Shown in pieces: positions 47,109 to 56,500 of a DNA stretch of 64,000 bases. The translations under genes and the position numbers were made by a program. This DNA is from Porites lobata (taxonomy: Eukaryota > Cnidaria > Anthozoa > Scleractinia > Poritidae): contig CALNXK010000386.1 in assembly GCA_942486035.1 (NCBI GenBank), forward strand, positions 189,048-253,047, read 5' to 3'. The first letter of the stretch is position 1. Every line of letters starts with the position of its first letter. The notes beneath the pieces are model-generated. The model had not been told where the DNA came from, did no database searches, and saw only the letters and a program-made list of their open reading frames with translations.

Positions 47109-47357
47109 CCGTATTTATTCGAATAAGCGCCCAGCCTCGAATAAGCGCCCAGCCCCACCCCACTCCCTCCCACACAAACTCAAATAACAGATAATAAGAG
47201 ACCCTCCCGAAGACAGGGTTTTCTTCAGATCATTTTACAGAAACCTTCCTTTGTTACATCTCCGCTTTTTGTTATTACCATTTATTGTTTTGTTGCAAAA
47301 TAAACATACTGCACTTGCTGAGAACGGCGAAAATTTAATAAGCGCCCAGCCTCGAAT
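47109..47357. mobile_element. Truncated copy of the 27528 MITE family
   Basis: Begins TA|CCGTATTTATTCGAATAAGC like the copy at 27528 and shares the middle (TTTTCTTCAGA, TTACAGAAACCTT, GTTGCAAAATAAACATACT) and the GAAAATTTAATAAGCGCCCA block. The far terminus is missing: after CCAGCCTCGAAT the sequence changes. Confidence 0.8.
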
Positions 47358-47462
47358 GAGGGTTTGCGTTCTTGTACCTCGAACGCAGAACCTTAGTAAC
47401 TTAAAAATTATTCTGTGCAATTTTGTTTGTCGAAGCCAAGAAATTAAGTGTTGTACTTAACA

Positions 47463-47664
47463 ATTTTTTCAATAAACAAAAGAAAAAAAACCTTTGTTTC
47501 CGCTTTCAACAGACTATTAAATTTATATGACGATTAACAAAACTAGTTTCGTCTAAAGACCTCTTTAGCGGAAACCAGTTTTGTGAATCGCCATAAAAAT
47601 TTAATAGTGTGTTGGAAGTGGAAACAAATAAGGTTTTTTTTCTTATGTTTATGAAATAACTTAT
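47463..47664. repeat. Foldback hairpin, about 100-bp arms
   Basis: The left arm (CAATAAACAAAAGAAAAAAA, CCTTTGTTTCC, ACTATTAAATTT, ACAAAACTAGTTTC) is mirrored on the right (ACCAGTTTTGT, AAATTTAATAGTGTG, GGAAACAAATAAGG, TTTTTTTTCTTATG). The centre is near 47562. Identity is perhaps 80 percent. Confidence 0.75.
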
Positions 47665-47966
47665 AAAAGGCTCAAGCACAAAGAGCAGTTGAACAACGAA
47701 TATGAAGGTGCGAATTGCATTGAGGAACGAAGGAGAAATGCCAGTCTTGTTGTCAATATACACACCAACTTATAGTATTGTCTTGCCGTATCATGGCTCA
47801 GATCATTTATCATTCACTGACTTTAGAGCACATTTCACTCAGTTTAGGCTTGAGGTTTGATTTAAAGGCAGTTAAATCAGGATTGCTTATTGCTACTTTA
47901 TGACGCCTCCTTAAAGCTTACGCTTACTGAAAGCAAATGCAAGGTGATTTATGCTCTCGATGAGAA

Positions 47967-48131
47967 CCATCCTCGGAGACCCAGGGGCAGATAGTGGGGG
48001 CTAGGGAAAGTCTAAACAGGCGGAAAAATATGGCACAAAAGAAAAGTAAAGAACGGCCAGAAGAGCCCCTGGGGACAATGTCTTACCAGACCAGTTCCAA
48101 ACGGTCGCCGCCGTTCTGGCTTCTGATCTGG
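47967..48131. repeat. Foldback element, left arm
   Basis: CCATCCTCGGAGACCCAGGG through AGCCCCTGGGGACAATGTCT to GGCTTCTGATCTGG is mirrored at 52839-53003. The two arms would meet in a loop of about ten bases (TCTGGCACCA). The Ty3 element interrupts that loop. Confidence 0.85.
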
Positions 48132-48251
48132 TGTTACATGAAGTAGTTTTTGGAGTCTTCCCAGGAGTCTTTGTGTGATTAAAAGCAGAAAGCATGGCTT
48201 CGTTTCATTCAATTTGTCTCAGTCAATTCCTCAGTTAATAGGCGAATAACA
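48132..48251 (+). repeat. 5' LTR
   Basis: 120 bp, TGTTACATGAAG to CGAATAACA. It differs from the right LTR at three sites (AGCATGG vs AGCATGA; TCAAT vs TCAAG; TAGGCG vs TAGCCG). Confidence 0.95.
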
Positions 48252-48270
48252 TGGTGTCAGAAGTTAAAAT
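48252..48270 (+). promoter_or_regulatory. Primer-binding site
   Basis: TGGTGTCAGAAGTTAAAATC directly abuts the LTR's CA end, as expected for a tRNA primer ending in CCA. The tRNA is not assigned. Confidence 0.7.
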
Positions 48271-48449
48271 CGTAGTTACAAGAATTCTAAAGCAGTAGAA
48301 GAAGAAGGGGAACGTTTCAGAGAAGCCGTCGTTGCTGTTGTGGTATTATTTTCTTGTTCGCGAGTCGTGCACGTGGTGAGACTTCGCCATATTGTTTAGC
48401 TGAAAGAAACTAGAAAGCACCAGAACTGTGAGTAGTCGTTTTCTTCAAC

Positions 48450-48740
48450 ATGCCATTTTATCAAATACCACCGCCAGCGCCCATGAACGTAAAGGATGAT
48501 GTATCAACAAATTGGAAAATGTTTAAAGAAGCTTGGTGTTATGTCACTGCCACTGAACTTAACAAGAAACCTAAAGAAGTACAGGCTGGGGCTTTATGCA
48601 GTGTTATGGGAATGGACTGTGTGAAAGTAACGAATAGCCTTACTACTCTAACTGCATCTGACAAGAAAGACCCAGAGAAGATTATTTCTGCCTTAAGCGA
48701 CCATTTTATGTCTCAAAACATTTGTTGTTTGAAAGAGTAA
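48450..48740 (+). pseudogene. Ty3 gag, N-terminal part, cut off by a frame break
   Basis: 97 codons beginning MPFYQIPPPAPMN, with WKMFKEAWCYV and the start of a retrotransposon gag domain, then a stop at 48738. The domain's continuation (ENESIDQYVVRLRQLAESCE) lies in the next frame from 48722. The break falls inside a folded gag domain rather than at a gag-pol boundary, so it looks like a one-base indel and not a programmed frameshift. A sequencing error is possible. Confidence 0.75.
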
Positions 48741-51700
48741 AATTTGGTTTTGCCAATCAAGCTGAAAATGAAAGCATTGATCAGTATGTAGTGAGATTGC
48801 GCCAGCTTGCTGAGTCATGTGAATTTGAGAATCTTTGTGAGAGCTTAATTCGTGACAGATTGGTCATTGGCACTCGAGACTCTTCCACCCGTGACCACCT
48901 ACTTCGAGAACGCCCTGTGCCGGGGTTAGCCAGGTGTATTGAAGCTCTTCGAGCCAGTGAGTTATCTAGGATTCACAAAGAGCAGTTTAAAGACCCTGTT
49001 GATTCGTCAAACACTGTTCATGCAGCAGAAAAGCATCATTCAGCAAATGAGAAAAGGAAAGGAAATAGTGGTAGTAGCAATGGAAACTTGAGAGGTCGTA
49101 ACAAGTCTGGAAAAGAAAAACCATCTGGTCTATGCAAGTTTTGTGGCACCGAACATCCATATGATAGAGCCAAATGTCCTGCGTCTGGTAAAACCTGTCA
49201 CAAATGTGGTAAACAAGGCCACTTTGCCGTGAAGTGTCATGTAAAGAGGCAGTCCCCAAGTAAACCAGACAAGAAAGTTCATCAAACAAGTGGAGCGCAT
49301 CAGAGATTTGCGGAGGATAGTGATGAATCAGATGATTCTATTTTTATTGTAGAGCGCAATGAAACCAGATCCTCCTTTATGGTACCCTTCACCTTTCACA
49401 CAGAGTACAGCCCTACGGTTACAACTCAGCTGGATACTGGAGCAACTTGCAGTGCAATGTCCTATGCAGATTTGTTGAATATTTTGCAACTTGGCGAAGT
49501 TCAGTTGGATCCACCTGGAGGCAAGATAAGGCTTTATGACGGTAGTGTTGTCAATCCACTTGGTTCGTACACATTTTCAGTCAGCCAAAACAGTGGCCCT
49601 AAATGCAAGATAAAATTTGACATCTTGGAGAATGCACCGTGGCCAATCATAGATGGTAGAACATGCGTTGACCAAGGTTGGATATCCCTAGGAACAGAAG
49701 CGTCTGTTCACTCGTTAAATGGCAAGCAATATGAACCCCTCACTATGGAGGAACTTTTGAAGGAATATGAAGATGTGTTCACAGGCCTTGGTTGCCTGCC
49801 CGGAGAATATCACATCGAAGTAGATCCAGCCATTAAGCCAGTGCAGCATGCTCCTCGACGTGTACCAGTACCACTCAAATCAAAGTTGAAAGAAAAGATT
49901 GATGAAATCGAAAAGCAAGGCATCATTGTCAAGGAAACTCAGCCAACAGAATGGATCAGTAGTCTTGTAGCTGTGCAGAAGCCAGGGAAACTGAGGGTGT
50001 GCATTGATCCGCGTGATTTGAATAGAGCCATAAAGAGGCCAAAGTATCAGATGCCGACAGTGGACGAGGTGCTACCAAAGCTATCAAAAGCAAAAGTATT
50101 TACAGTATTAGATGCCAAAGATGGATTCCATCAAGTTAAGCTTAACAATGAAAGTTCACTCCTTACAACATTCTGGACCCCCTTTGGGAGATATCGCTAC
50201 CTTCGCATGCCACAAAGAATCAGCAGCGCCCCAGAAGAATACCAACGGCGCCAGATTAAAGCGCTCGCAGGCCTCAATGGAGTAGAAGTAATTGCAGATG
50301 ACATCTTATGTTATGGCAGTGGAGAATCTATGGAAGAAGCTTTAGCAGATCACGATCGCAATTTAGTGAACTTGCTAAAGCGTGCACGCAGTGTTAATCT
50401 TAAATTTAACAAGAACAAGTTGAAGTTGAAGTTAGACCAAGTAACTTACATGGGACAGTTGTTCACGTCAGAAGGACTAAAGCCTGATCCCATGAAAGTT
50501 GAAGCAATTGCAAGCATGCCCCGACCAGATTATAAGAGAGCAGTCCAACGTCTTCTGGGATGTGTTAATTATTTGTCCAGGTTCATGCCACAGCTCTCAA
50601 AAGTGTCTGAACCACTACGCAAGTTAACTGAGAAGAATGTCATGTTCACTTGGGACAGTTCACAGGAGGAAGCTTTCCAAGCAACCAAAAGCATGATCAG
50701 CTCTGCACCCCTGTTGAAGTATTATGATGTGGCCAGTGAAACCACTATCCAATGTGATGCCTCAGAGTCTGGTTTGGGAGCAACCCTGCTCCAAGAAGGA
50801 CAGCCGGTTGCATTTGCATCACGGTCGTTGAGCACTGTTGAACGCCAGTATGCTCAAATAGAGAAGGAATGCTTGGCGACTGTTTTTGCTTGCAGTCGTT
50901 TTAATCAGTACCTTCACGGAAGAGAACTTACAACTGTAGAAACAGACCATAAGCCATTGGTGCCCATTTTCCAGAAGTCTATTCATTCAGCGCCTAAAAG
51001 GCTACAGAGAATGCTCCCGCGTCTGCAAAGGTACAATCTAAATGTGACGTATCGTCCTGGTTCCCAAATGTACATAGCGGACATGCTTAGCAGAGCTTAC
51101 CTCCAAGTTGACCGCACCCAGTGTAAGAGGACACCAGAGTACCAAATCTTCCAACTCAAGCAAGAACAGCAGCTGTTTGAAGAAATTGCCAGCATCAATC
51201 AAGTTGATTACATGCGCTTATCTGAGGGTACCCATCAGCAGATTAAGCAATGCACTCTTGCAGACCCCACTTTGCAGACTCTAATGAACACTGTTACTTC
51301 CGGATGGCCAGTCTCCAAAGAAGATGTTCCACCTTGCATTCGAGAATATTGGAATTACAAAGAAGAGTTAACAGTGCAAGACGGAGTATTGTACAAAGGA
51401 ATGAAGGTCATTGTTCCCATTTCCATGAGACCTCAGATGATTGCCAGAGTCCATTCCAGTCACTTAGGACCTGATGCCTGTGTACGTCGAGCACGTGATG
51501 TGTTATTTTGGCCGAGTATGTCAGGCCAAATCAAGGAACAGGTTCAAAACTGTGAAGTTTGCAATGACTTTCTAGCCAGACAACAGAAGGAACCGTTAAT
51601 GACGCATAAGATTCCAGATACCCCATGGTCAAGGGTTGGTCAGGATCTCTTCACCTATGGAAGTGAGACCTTCCTAGTGACTGTTGACTATTATAGTGAT

Positions 51701-52531
51701 TACTTTGAACTAGATTTGTTGCAAGATGCAACTGCAGAGTCTGTGAGCAAGGCAACAAAATCACACTTTGCCCGGCATGGTATTGCAGACATGATTACAG
51801 ACAACGGTCCCCAATATTCAAGCGATCAGTTCGCCGCTTTCACACGAGAATGGGAATTCCAGCACACTACCAGTTCGCCACTCCACAATCAGAGCAATGG
51901 CAAAGCAGAGTCAGCCGTTAAGATCGCTAAAAATCTGGTTAAGAAGGCTAAGCGAGAAAACAAAGATCTCCAAATGGCCCTGTTGGAATGGCGAAACACA
52001 CCTGACATTAACAATTTAAGTCCGACTCAAAAGCTCATGTCAAGAAGAACTCGGACCACCATTCCCACCGCTGAAGCGTTACTCAAACCGGAAATTGTCG
52101 ACGGTGTACATGACAACATTAAACGTAAGAGACAGCAGACCAAAGCAGCTTACGACAAGAGCGCAAGACCATTGCCCGAGCTTCAAATTGGAGAACCAGT
52201 ACGTCTTCAGCCAGTAAACCCCAAAGCTCGATGGGACAAAGGCTCGTGTGTGGCAAAAGTCGGCGCACGTTCGTACCTGATCGAAACAGATAACGGAAAC
52301 CTATACAGACGTAATCGGAAGTTCATCCGCCAAGACCCCAGTCAAGGACATCAGCAGCCCATCATCACCGATAGCAGCTCTACCAAGCAGAGCTCACCTT
52401 TGCCAAAGCCAGCAGATGTCCACCCTGAACCTACAGCGAAGGAAGAAAGGAAATCGCAGCAACCTCAGACTCTCGTTACAAGAAGTGGCAGAGTCAGCGT
52501 TCGCCCATCAAGATTCGCAGACTACGTTTAA
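48722..52531 (+). CDS. Ty3 gag (rest)-pol polyprotein
   Basis: 1269 open codons. In order: the gag remainder; a CCHC zinc knuckle (CHKCGKQGHFAVKC, about 160-173); aspartic protease with QLDTGATCSAM (about 236); reverse transcriptase with VLDAKDGFHQVKL (about 461) and VIADDILCYG at the catalytic box (about 522); RNase H with QCDASESGLGA (about 677) and KECLA; integrase with the HHCC zinc region (HLGPD to CEVC, about 910-947) and D, D, E residues in TVDYYSD (988), TDNGPQYSS (1026) and GKAESAV (1061). A basic C-terminal tail follows. All catalytic residues are present, although the box reads IADD rather than the usual YVDD or YIDD. Apart from the frame break in gag, the copy looks young. Confidence 0.95.
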   Translation: MLFERVKFGFANQAENESIDQYVVRLRQLAESCEFENLCESLIRDRLVIGTRDSSTRDHLLRERPVPGLARCIEALRASELSRIHKEQFKDPVDSSNTVHAAEKHHSANEKRKGNSGSSNGNLRGRNKSGKEKPSGLCKFCGTEHPYDRAKCPASGKTCHKCGKQGHFAVKCHVKRQSPSKPDKKVHQTSGAHQRFAEDSDESDDSIFIVERNETRSSFMVPFTFHTEYSPTVTTQLDTGATCSAMSYADLLNILQLGEVQLDPPGGKIRLYDGSVVNPLGSYTFSVSQNSGPKCKIKFDILENAPWPIIDGRTCVDQGWISLGTEASVHSLNGKQYEPLTMEELLKEYEDVFTGLGCLPGEYHIEVDPAIKPVQHAPRRVPVPLKSKLKEKIDEIEKQGIIVKETQPTEWISSLVAVQKPGKLRVCIDPRDLNRAIKRPKYQMPTVDEVLPKLSKAKVFTVLDAKDGFHQVKLNNESSLLTTFWTPFGRYRYLRMPQRISSAPEEYQRRQIKALAGLNGVEVIADDILCYGSGESMEEALADHDRNLVNLLKRARSVNLKFNKNKLKLKLDQVTYMGQLFTSEGLKPDPMKVEAIASMPRPDYKRAVQRLLGCVNYLSRFMPQLSKVSEPLRKLTEKNVMFTWDSSQEEAFQATKSMISSAPLLKYYDVASETTIQCDASESGLGATLLQEGQPVAFASRSLSTVERQYAQIEKECLATVFACSRFNQYLHGRELTTVETDHKPLVPIFQKSIHSAPKRLQRMLPRLQRYNLNVTYRPGSQMYIADMLSRAYLQVDRTQCKRTPEYQIFQLKQEQQLFEEIASINQVDYMRLSEGTHQQIKQCTLADPTLQTLMNTVTSGWPVSKEDVPPCIREYWNYKEELTVQDGVLYKGMKVIVPISMRPQMIARVHSSHLGPDACVRRARDVLFWPSMSGQIKEQVQNCEVCNDFLARQQKEPLMTHKIPDTPWSRVGQDLFTYGSETFLVTVDYYSDYFELDLLQDATAESVSKATKSHFARHGIADMITDNGPQYSSDQFAAFTREWEFQHTTSSPLHNQSNGKAESAVKIAKNLVKKAKRENKDLQMALLEWRNTPDINNLSPTQKLMSRRTRTTIPTAEALLKPEIVDGVHDNIKRKRQQTKAAYDKSARPLPELQIGEPVRLQPVNPKARWDKGSCVAKVGARSYLIETDNGNLYRRNRKFIRQDPSQGHQQPIITDSSSTKQSSPLPKPADVHPEPTAKEERKSQQPQTLVTRSGRVSVRPSRFADYV

Positions 52532-52702
52532 TAGACGATTTATGAACTGAACTTTGACATTAACTTTAGTTCTTTGTTGAGTTTTAGTTTCACTTCCTAG
52601 GATCAAGTCAACATATAGCAGAAAGACATTTAAGTGCATGTTTTAGGCCAGATAATTTCTAAATTCAAGTCGCTGATTTTTAGTAAGATCATTTATTACT
52701 GT

Positions 52703-52713
52703 AAAAGGGGAGA
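52703..52713 (+). promoter_or_regulatory. Polypurine tract
   Basis: AAAAGGGGAGA immediately before the right LTR; the plus-strand DNA primer site of LTR elements. Confidence 0.85.
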
Positions 52714-52833
52714 TGTTACATGAAGTAGTTTTTGGAGTCTTCCCAGGAGTCTTTGTGTGATTAAAAGCAGAAAGCATGACTTCGTTTCATTCAAGTTGTC
52801 TCAGTCAATTCCTCAGTTAATAGCCGAATAACA
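52714..52833 (+). repeat. 3' LTR
   Basis: 120 bp, TGTTACATGAAG to CGAATAACA, followed by the second TCTGG. Confidence 0.95.
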
Positions 52834-52838
52834 TCTGG

Positions 52839-53003
52839 CACCAATCAGAAGCCAGAACGGTGGCGACCGTTTGGAACTGGTCTGGTAAGACATTGTCCCC
52901 AGGGGCTCTTCTCGCCGTTCTTTACTTTTGTTCGTGCCTTATTTTTCCGCCCGTCTAGACTTTCCCTCGCCCCCACTATCTGCCCCTGGGTCTCCGAGGA
53001 TGG
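52839..53003. repeat. Foldback element, right arm
   Basis: Reverse complement of 47967-48126 with about 93-95 percent identity by eye (differences such as GGTGGCGACC against GGTCGCCGCC read inverted). It was interrupted only by the Ty3 insertion. Confidence 0.85.
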
Positions 53004-53557
53004 ATGAGAACCTGACTCTCTGCTTGGGAACAATGAAAGGTTTTCGCGGTTTTACCTGCATGTGCACCTTAAGTTCCCACAAGTAACATACTCCAAAACG
53101 ATTAAATTTGGAAAACAAATATTAACCATTTATGGCTATGCAATCTAACGACCGGAGCAGAAGTCTCTTAGGGGAGGGGGGAGTGATTAGGTTGTCTGAG
53201 ACTGCAATTCGAGCGTTTTGTAAAACATAATATATATTTCTCACCTTTTAAAATTGATCAGTTTTTTTGGCAAACAGACTACTTTTTTCACAGTGATAGA
53301 TAATGACACCGTCAATGTTATTGATTAAAACGAAAAAAATGGAAAGAAAGTGGCAAATCTGTTGCTGCTGATCATCAGGATCATTAGACTCATTAGGTTC
53401 ATTCAGACCGTTCAAGCTCAAGTATCCTTGGGGTGGTTCTTAGCAAACAGATCACTGAACGCGGACATCTTCCAAATCAAAATCTGTTAGATTATTAATA
53501 GTGGATTTATGTGCATTAAGAGCCAGTGAGGAGAGTGTCTTTTCTTTTTATTGTTCC
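53004..53557. other. Spacer right flank
   Basis: 53055-53121 is the partner of 42415-42480 in the diverged inner inverted repeat. The rest has no visible partner and no gene. Confidence 0.5.
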
Positions 53558-56500
53558 TCAAGTAAGAGATGACAAGGACTGGTTTTATAAAATTAAGATC
53601 CGTTTCTTGCAACAGAACTGCAATGCGCTACAATGTAATATCTTCCTCGACTCTATTATATTTAAAAAGAGACTAGAATATTCAACACAGACCATTTCTT
53701 TGTTGTTACGTTTGCATCTTTCTCATGTTTCACCCGGAACTGGTTTAAAAAGAGCCAGTCATATTTTGTTTAAAACATAAAAGGAAGGGATTAAGAGGAC
53801 TGGAGACTGAAAACAAACCTTAGAAAGGATGTCCTTCTAGTTTGCCGTTTGTCTTCTCGAGGTAAAATTCGGCCTCCGTGTCACTAAACAAAACGTATAA
53901 ACAGTCGCAGTTCAGTCTGTAAACGCGTTCAAACACGACCTCATTGACAGGCTGCAATCACGCATTGCTTACAGTGGAATAAAAGAAAACTACTTCAACA
54001 GCAGTGACTCGTGAAAGAAAGCAAGATCAATATTACAGCACTTATTCCGCTAAGGAATTTTTTCCATCGCGAAAATCTGGCTTCTTGCTGGGGAATAAAA
54101 TTGGCGATTTTTAGGAGGTCGTGCCTTCGAAATACTAGTGAAACAACACCCAGAGATGTCACTGTTTGTAAAACACGTTGCTGATAAACAACAATTCCTT
54201 GTTTTTCTCTGTCCCTACGGTAGACATTGCCATGCCTAGTCCCTGTTCGGCGTCTTCCCACGCAATCTCGGTCAAGGCATTTCGGTGGCGTATCTGAGAA
54301 AAAACTCGCTCGGACAACGTGACCCTAAACGCATTAGCCGCGAGGAATAATGAGGCCTATGCATGGACAAGGCAACGGCAGACAGTCGTTCTGTACAGTC
54401 CTTCGCTATCACCAAAAACACTGGACACGGGAATTTTGTTATTGGCCGTTTTTAAACTAGAGCTAGAAATGGATTATCCGTCTGAGACTAGCTTGTGTAC
54501 AGTCACCCCCTTCCCCGCGGACACCCCTTTTAAGATTTTTTCCGAGTGGAAGGGGCGGCTGTACACAGGCTATCTGAAACGAAAAATCCATCTTCAAACT
54601 GTCCGTCAAAATTGAGGGATAAAGTTAGGCGGATGGTTCTTTCAAAATTAAAACCATTCTATTTTCAAATTAAGACGTACTACCTATCTGACGAGAATTA
54701 TCAAACGGATAACTCATCTCTCATGAATAATCCGTCTCTAGTGTGAAAACGGTCATTTCTGTTATAAATGAATGTCCCACCCCGGCTTGAGTTGGACGTT
54801 CGCGTGACTGTGTCTGCTTTTGCTTTTTCACAAATTATTTTTAAATTGACTATTGACATTTCTATGCGTTAAATAATATTAGAAATGGAATACTTTATAC
54901 AACGTATGATCTATCAAATGGTAAATTTTTCAAAAGAATAGCTTCCTTTTATACCGAGATGATCCTAAGACCTTTATTTTGCTTTGAAGATACAAAAAAT
55001 ACAGGTTTATTTATATTTAACTCTTTGAAACAAAATCAATTAATTGCTAACTTTTTTGTTAACCATAACTGAAAACATTAACCGATAGCCGTAAAAGAGC
55101 CAAAATTTTAGCCAATAACCGTAAAAGCCACCCCCCATTGAGACCCTCTTTTTAAACACACATTTCCGGCTCTTTTTTTTTTCAGGGGCCTTTCCGGTAT
55201 ACTGACCCCAGCTGAACTTAACATAGCCGGAATATAATTGTTGTAGTGTTATTTCTTGCCTTTTCTTTGTCCTTTTTTTTTTCTTCGATAAATAAAATTC
55301 CCGACTGTAGTCTCGAACCTTGGGCGAAGCAATTCACGAGGCATTTTCCCATTGCAGGTAGTGGTACTTGAAGGAAGTCCCAGCCGCATATAATAGGGAG
55401 TTTTAGCAACGACGACGCGACGACAACAAGAACGTGAACAAAGCAATAGTTTTATTGAGCAAAACAACAAGTTTGCACGTGCATCACGCTTTTTTGTACA
55501 TTTCTTTGCTGTTACTGCACGACTACGACGTGAAAATGCCTAATTTCATGTTTTATGGAGGACGTAAACAAGCGACGAGGAAATTTTCTTTTTCTTTCTT
55601 AACTTGAGTGCGGTCTCCAGGACTCAAATTCAGTAAAATTTGCCTGCATTAGACATTTTTAGCGAATTGCGGTAAACGTGACAAAGTTTGAAAAAACGCC
55701 AATTCATTTTAAAAGTGACGTTTTCGCTTCCATCGCCGTCGTCGATGCTAAAATTCCCTAATACGTCTGATAAGCCATTTTAAGACCCTGTTTACATGGA
55801 GTGGGGGAACCCGTTCTAGTGGGGTAGGTTTCTTTTGTTTTGTGTCCCCTAGAGCGTGGAAACAAAAGAAACCAACCCCACTAGACCGGGGTCCTCCACT
55901 CCATGTAAACAGGCCCTAAGTCTTCTTCATTAAAACAATTAAAGGACCAGGAACGGATGGAAACTAATAAAAAACACAATATTCATTTCTATTAGTAATG
56001 ATTACTCGGGCTCTAAGTGAATTTATATAATCACCTTATATCGGCTGTTCATTCAGTACGCTTTTATAGACTAACTTTACCCTGATGTACAATGTTGGGC
56101 TCGCGTTTTGAGGTTTAATTTTAATAGTTTTTTTCCTTTTTTTCAGTATTCCAATAGCTTGCGGGCTTAGTTTGATTTGCACAACTACACTCAGGGGCAC
56201 CCAACGGGAAATTTTGAGAAAAAGACCTAAAAACAACAACAAAGCGTGAATAAAGTTTTCTGAGACTATTTTAAGCAATTTGGGAGATTGCTGGAAAAAA
56301 GTATCTGTTCCTCACTCCCAGCAAGACTGATGGAAGAGTTCCCAGCCAGCAACCTTACAACCTGCAACCTGACTTACTGGGAAGTTTCATAGGGCACAAT
56401 TCAGATCTTGAGTGGTAAGTAACCCATACAAGTAACCCGTAGCAGCTATTCTAGACTTCAAATCTCCTCTGACACCCTGAATTATCTTTTTCCCAGCAAC

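Larger units (their letters stand above)
48132..52833 (+). mobile_element. Ty3-type LTR retrotransposon, nearly complete
   Basis: 4702 bp bounded by 120-bp LTRs with TGTTAC..AATAACA ends and a 5-bp TCTGG target duplication (48127-48131; 52834-52838). A TGG-starting primer-binding site follows the left LTR, and a polypurine tract (AAAAGGGGAGA) precedes the right one. A single gag-pol reading lacks an envelope gene. The domain order protease, RT, RNase H, integrase is that of Ty3 (Metaviridae-type), and the short GPY/F-like integrase end without a chromodomain suggests the Mag-like group. The LTRs differ at 3 of 120 positions. Confidence 0.95.

Noticed and set aside
48987..49289. 100-codon minus-strand frame inside the Ty3 element
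   Set aside because: Shadow of the gag-pol frame.
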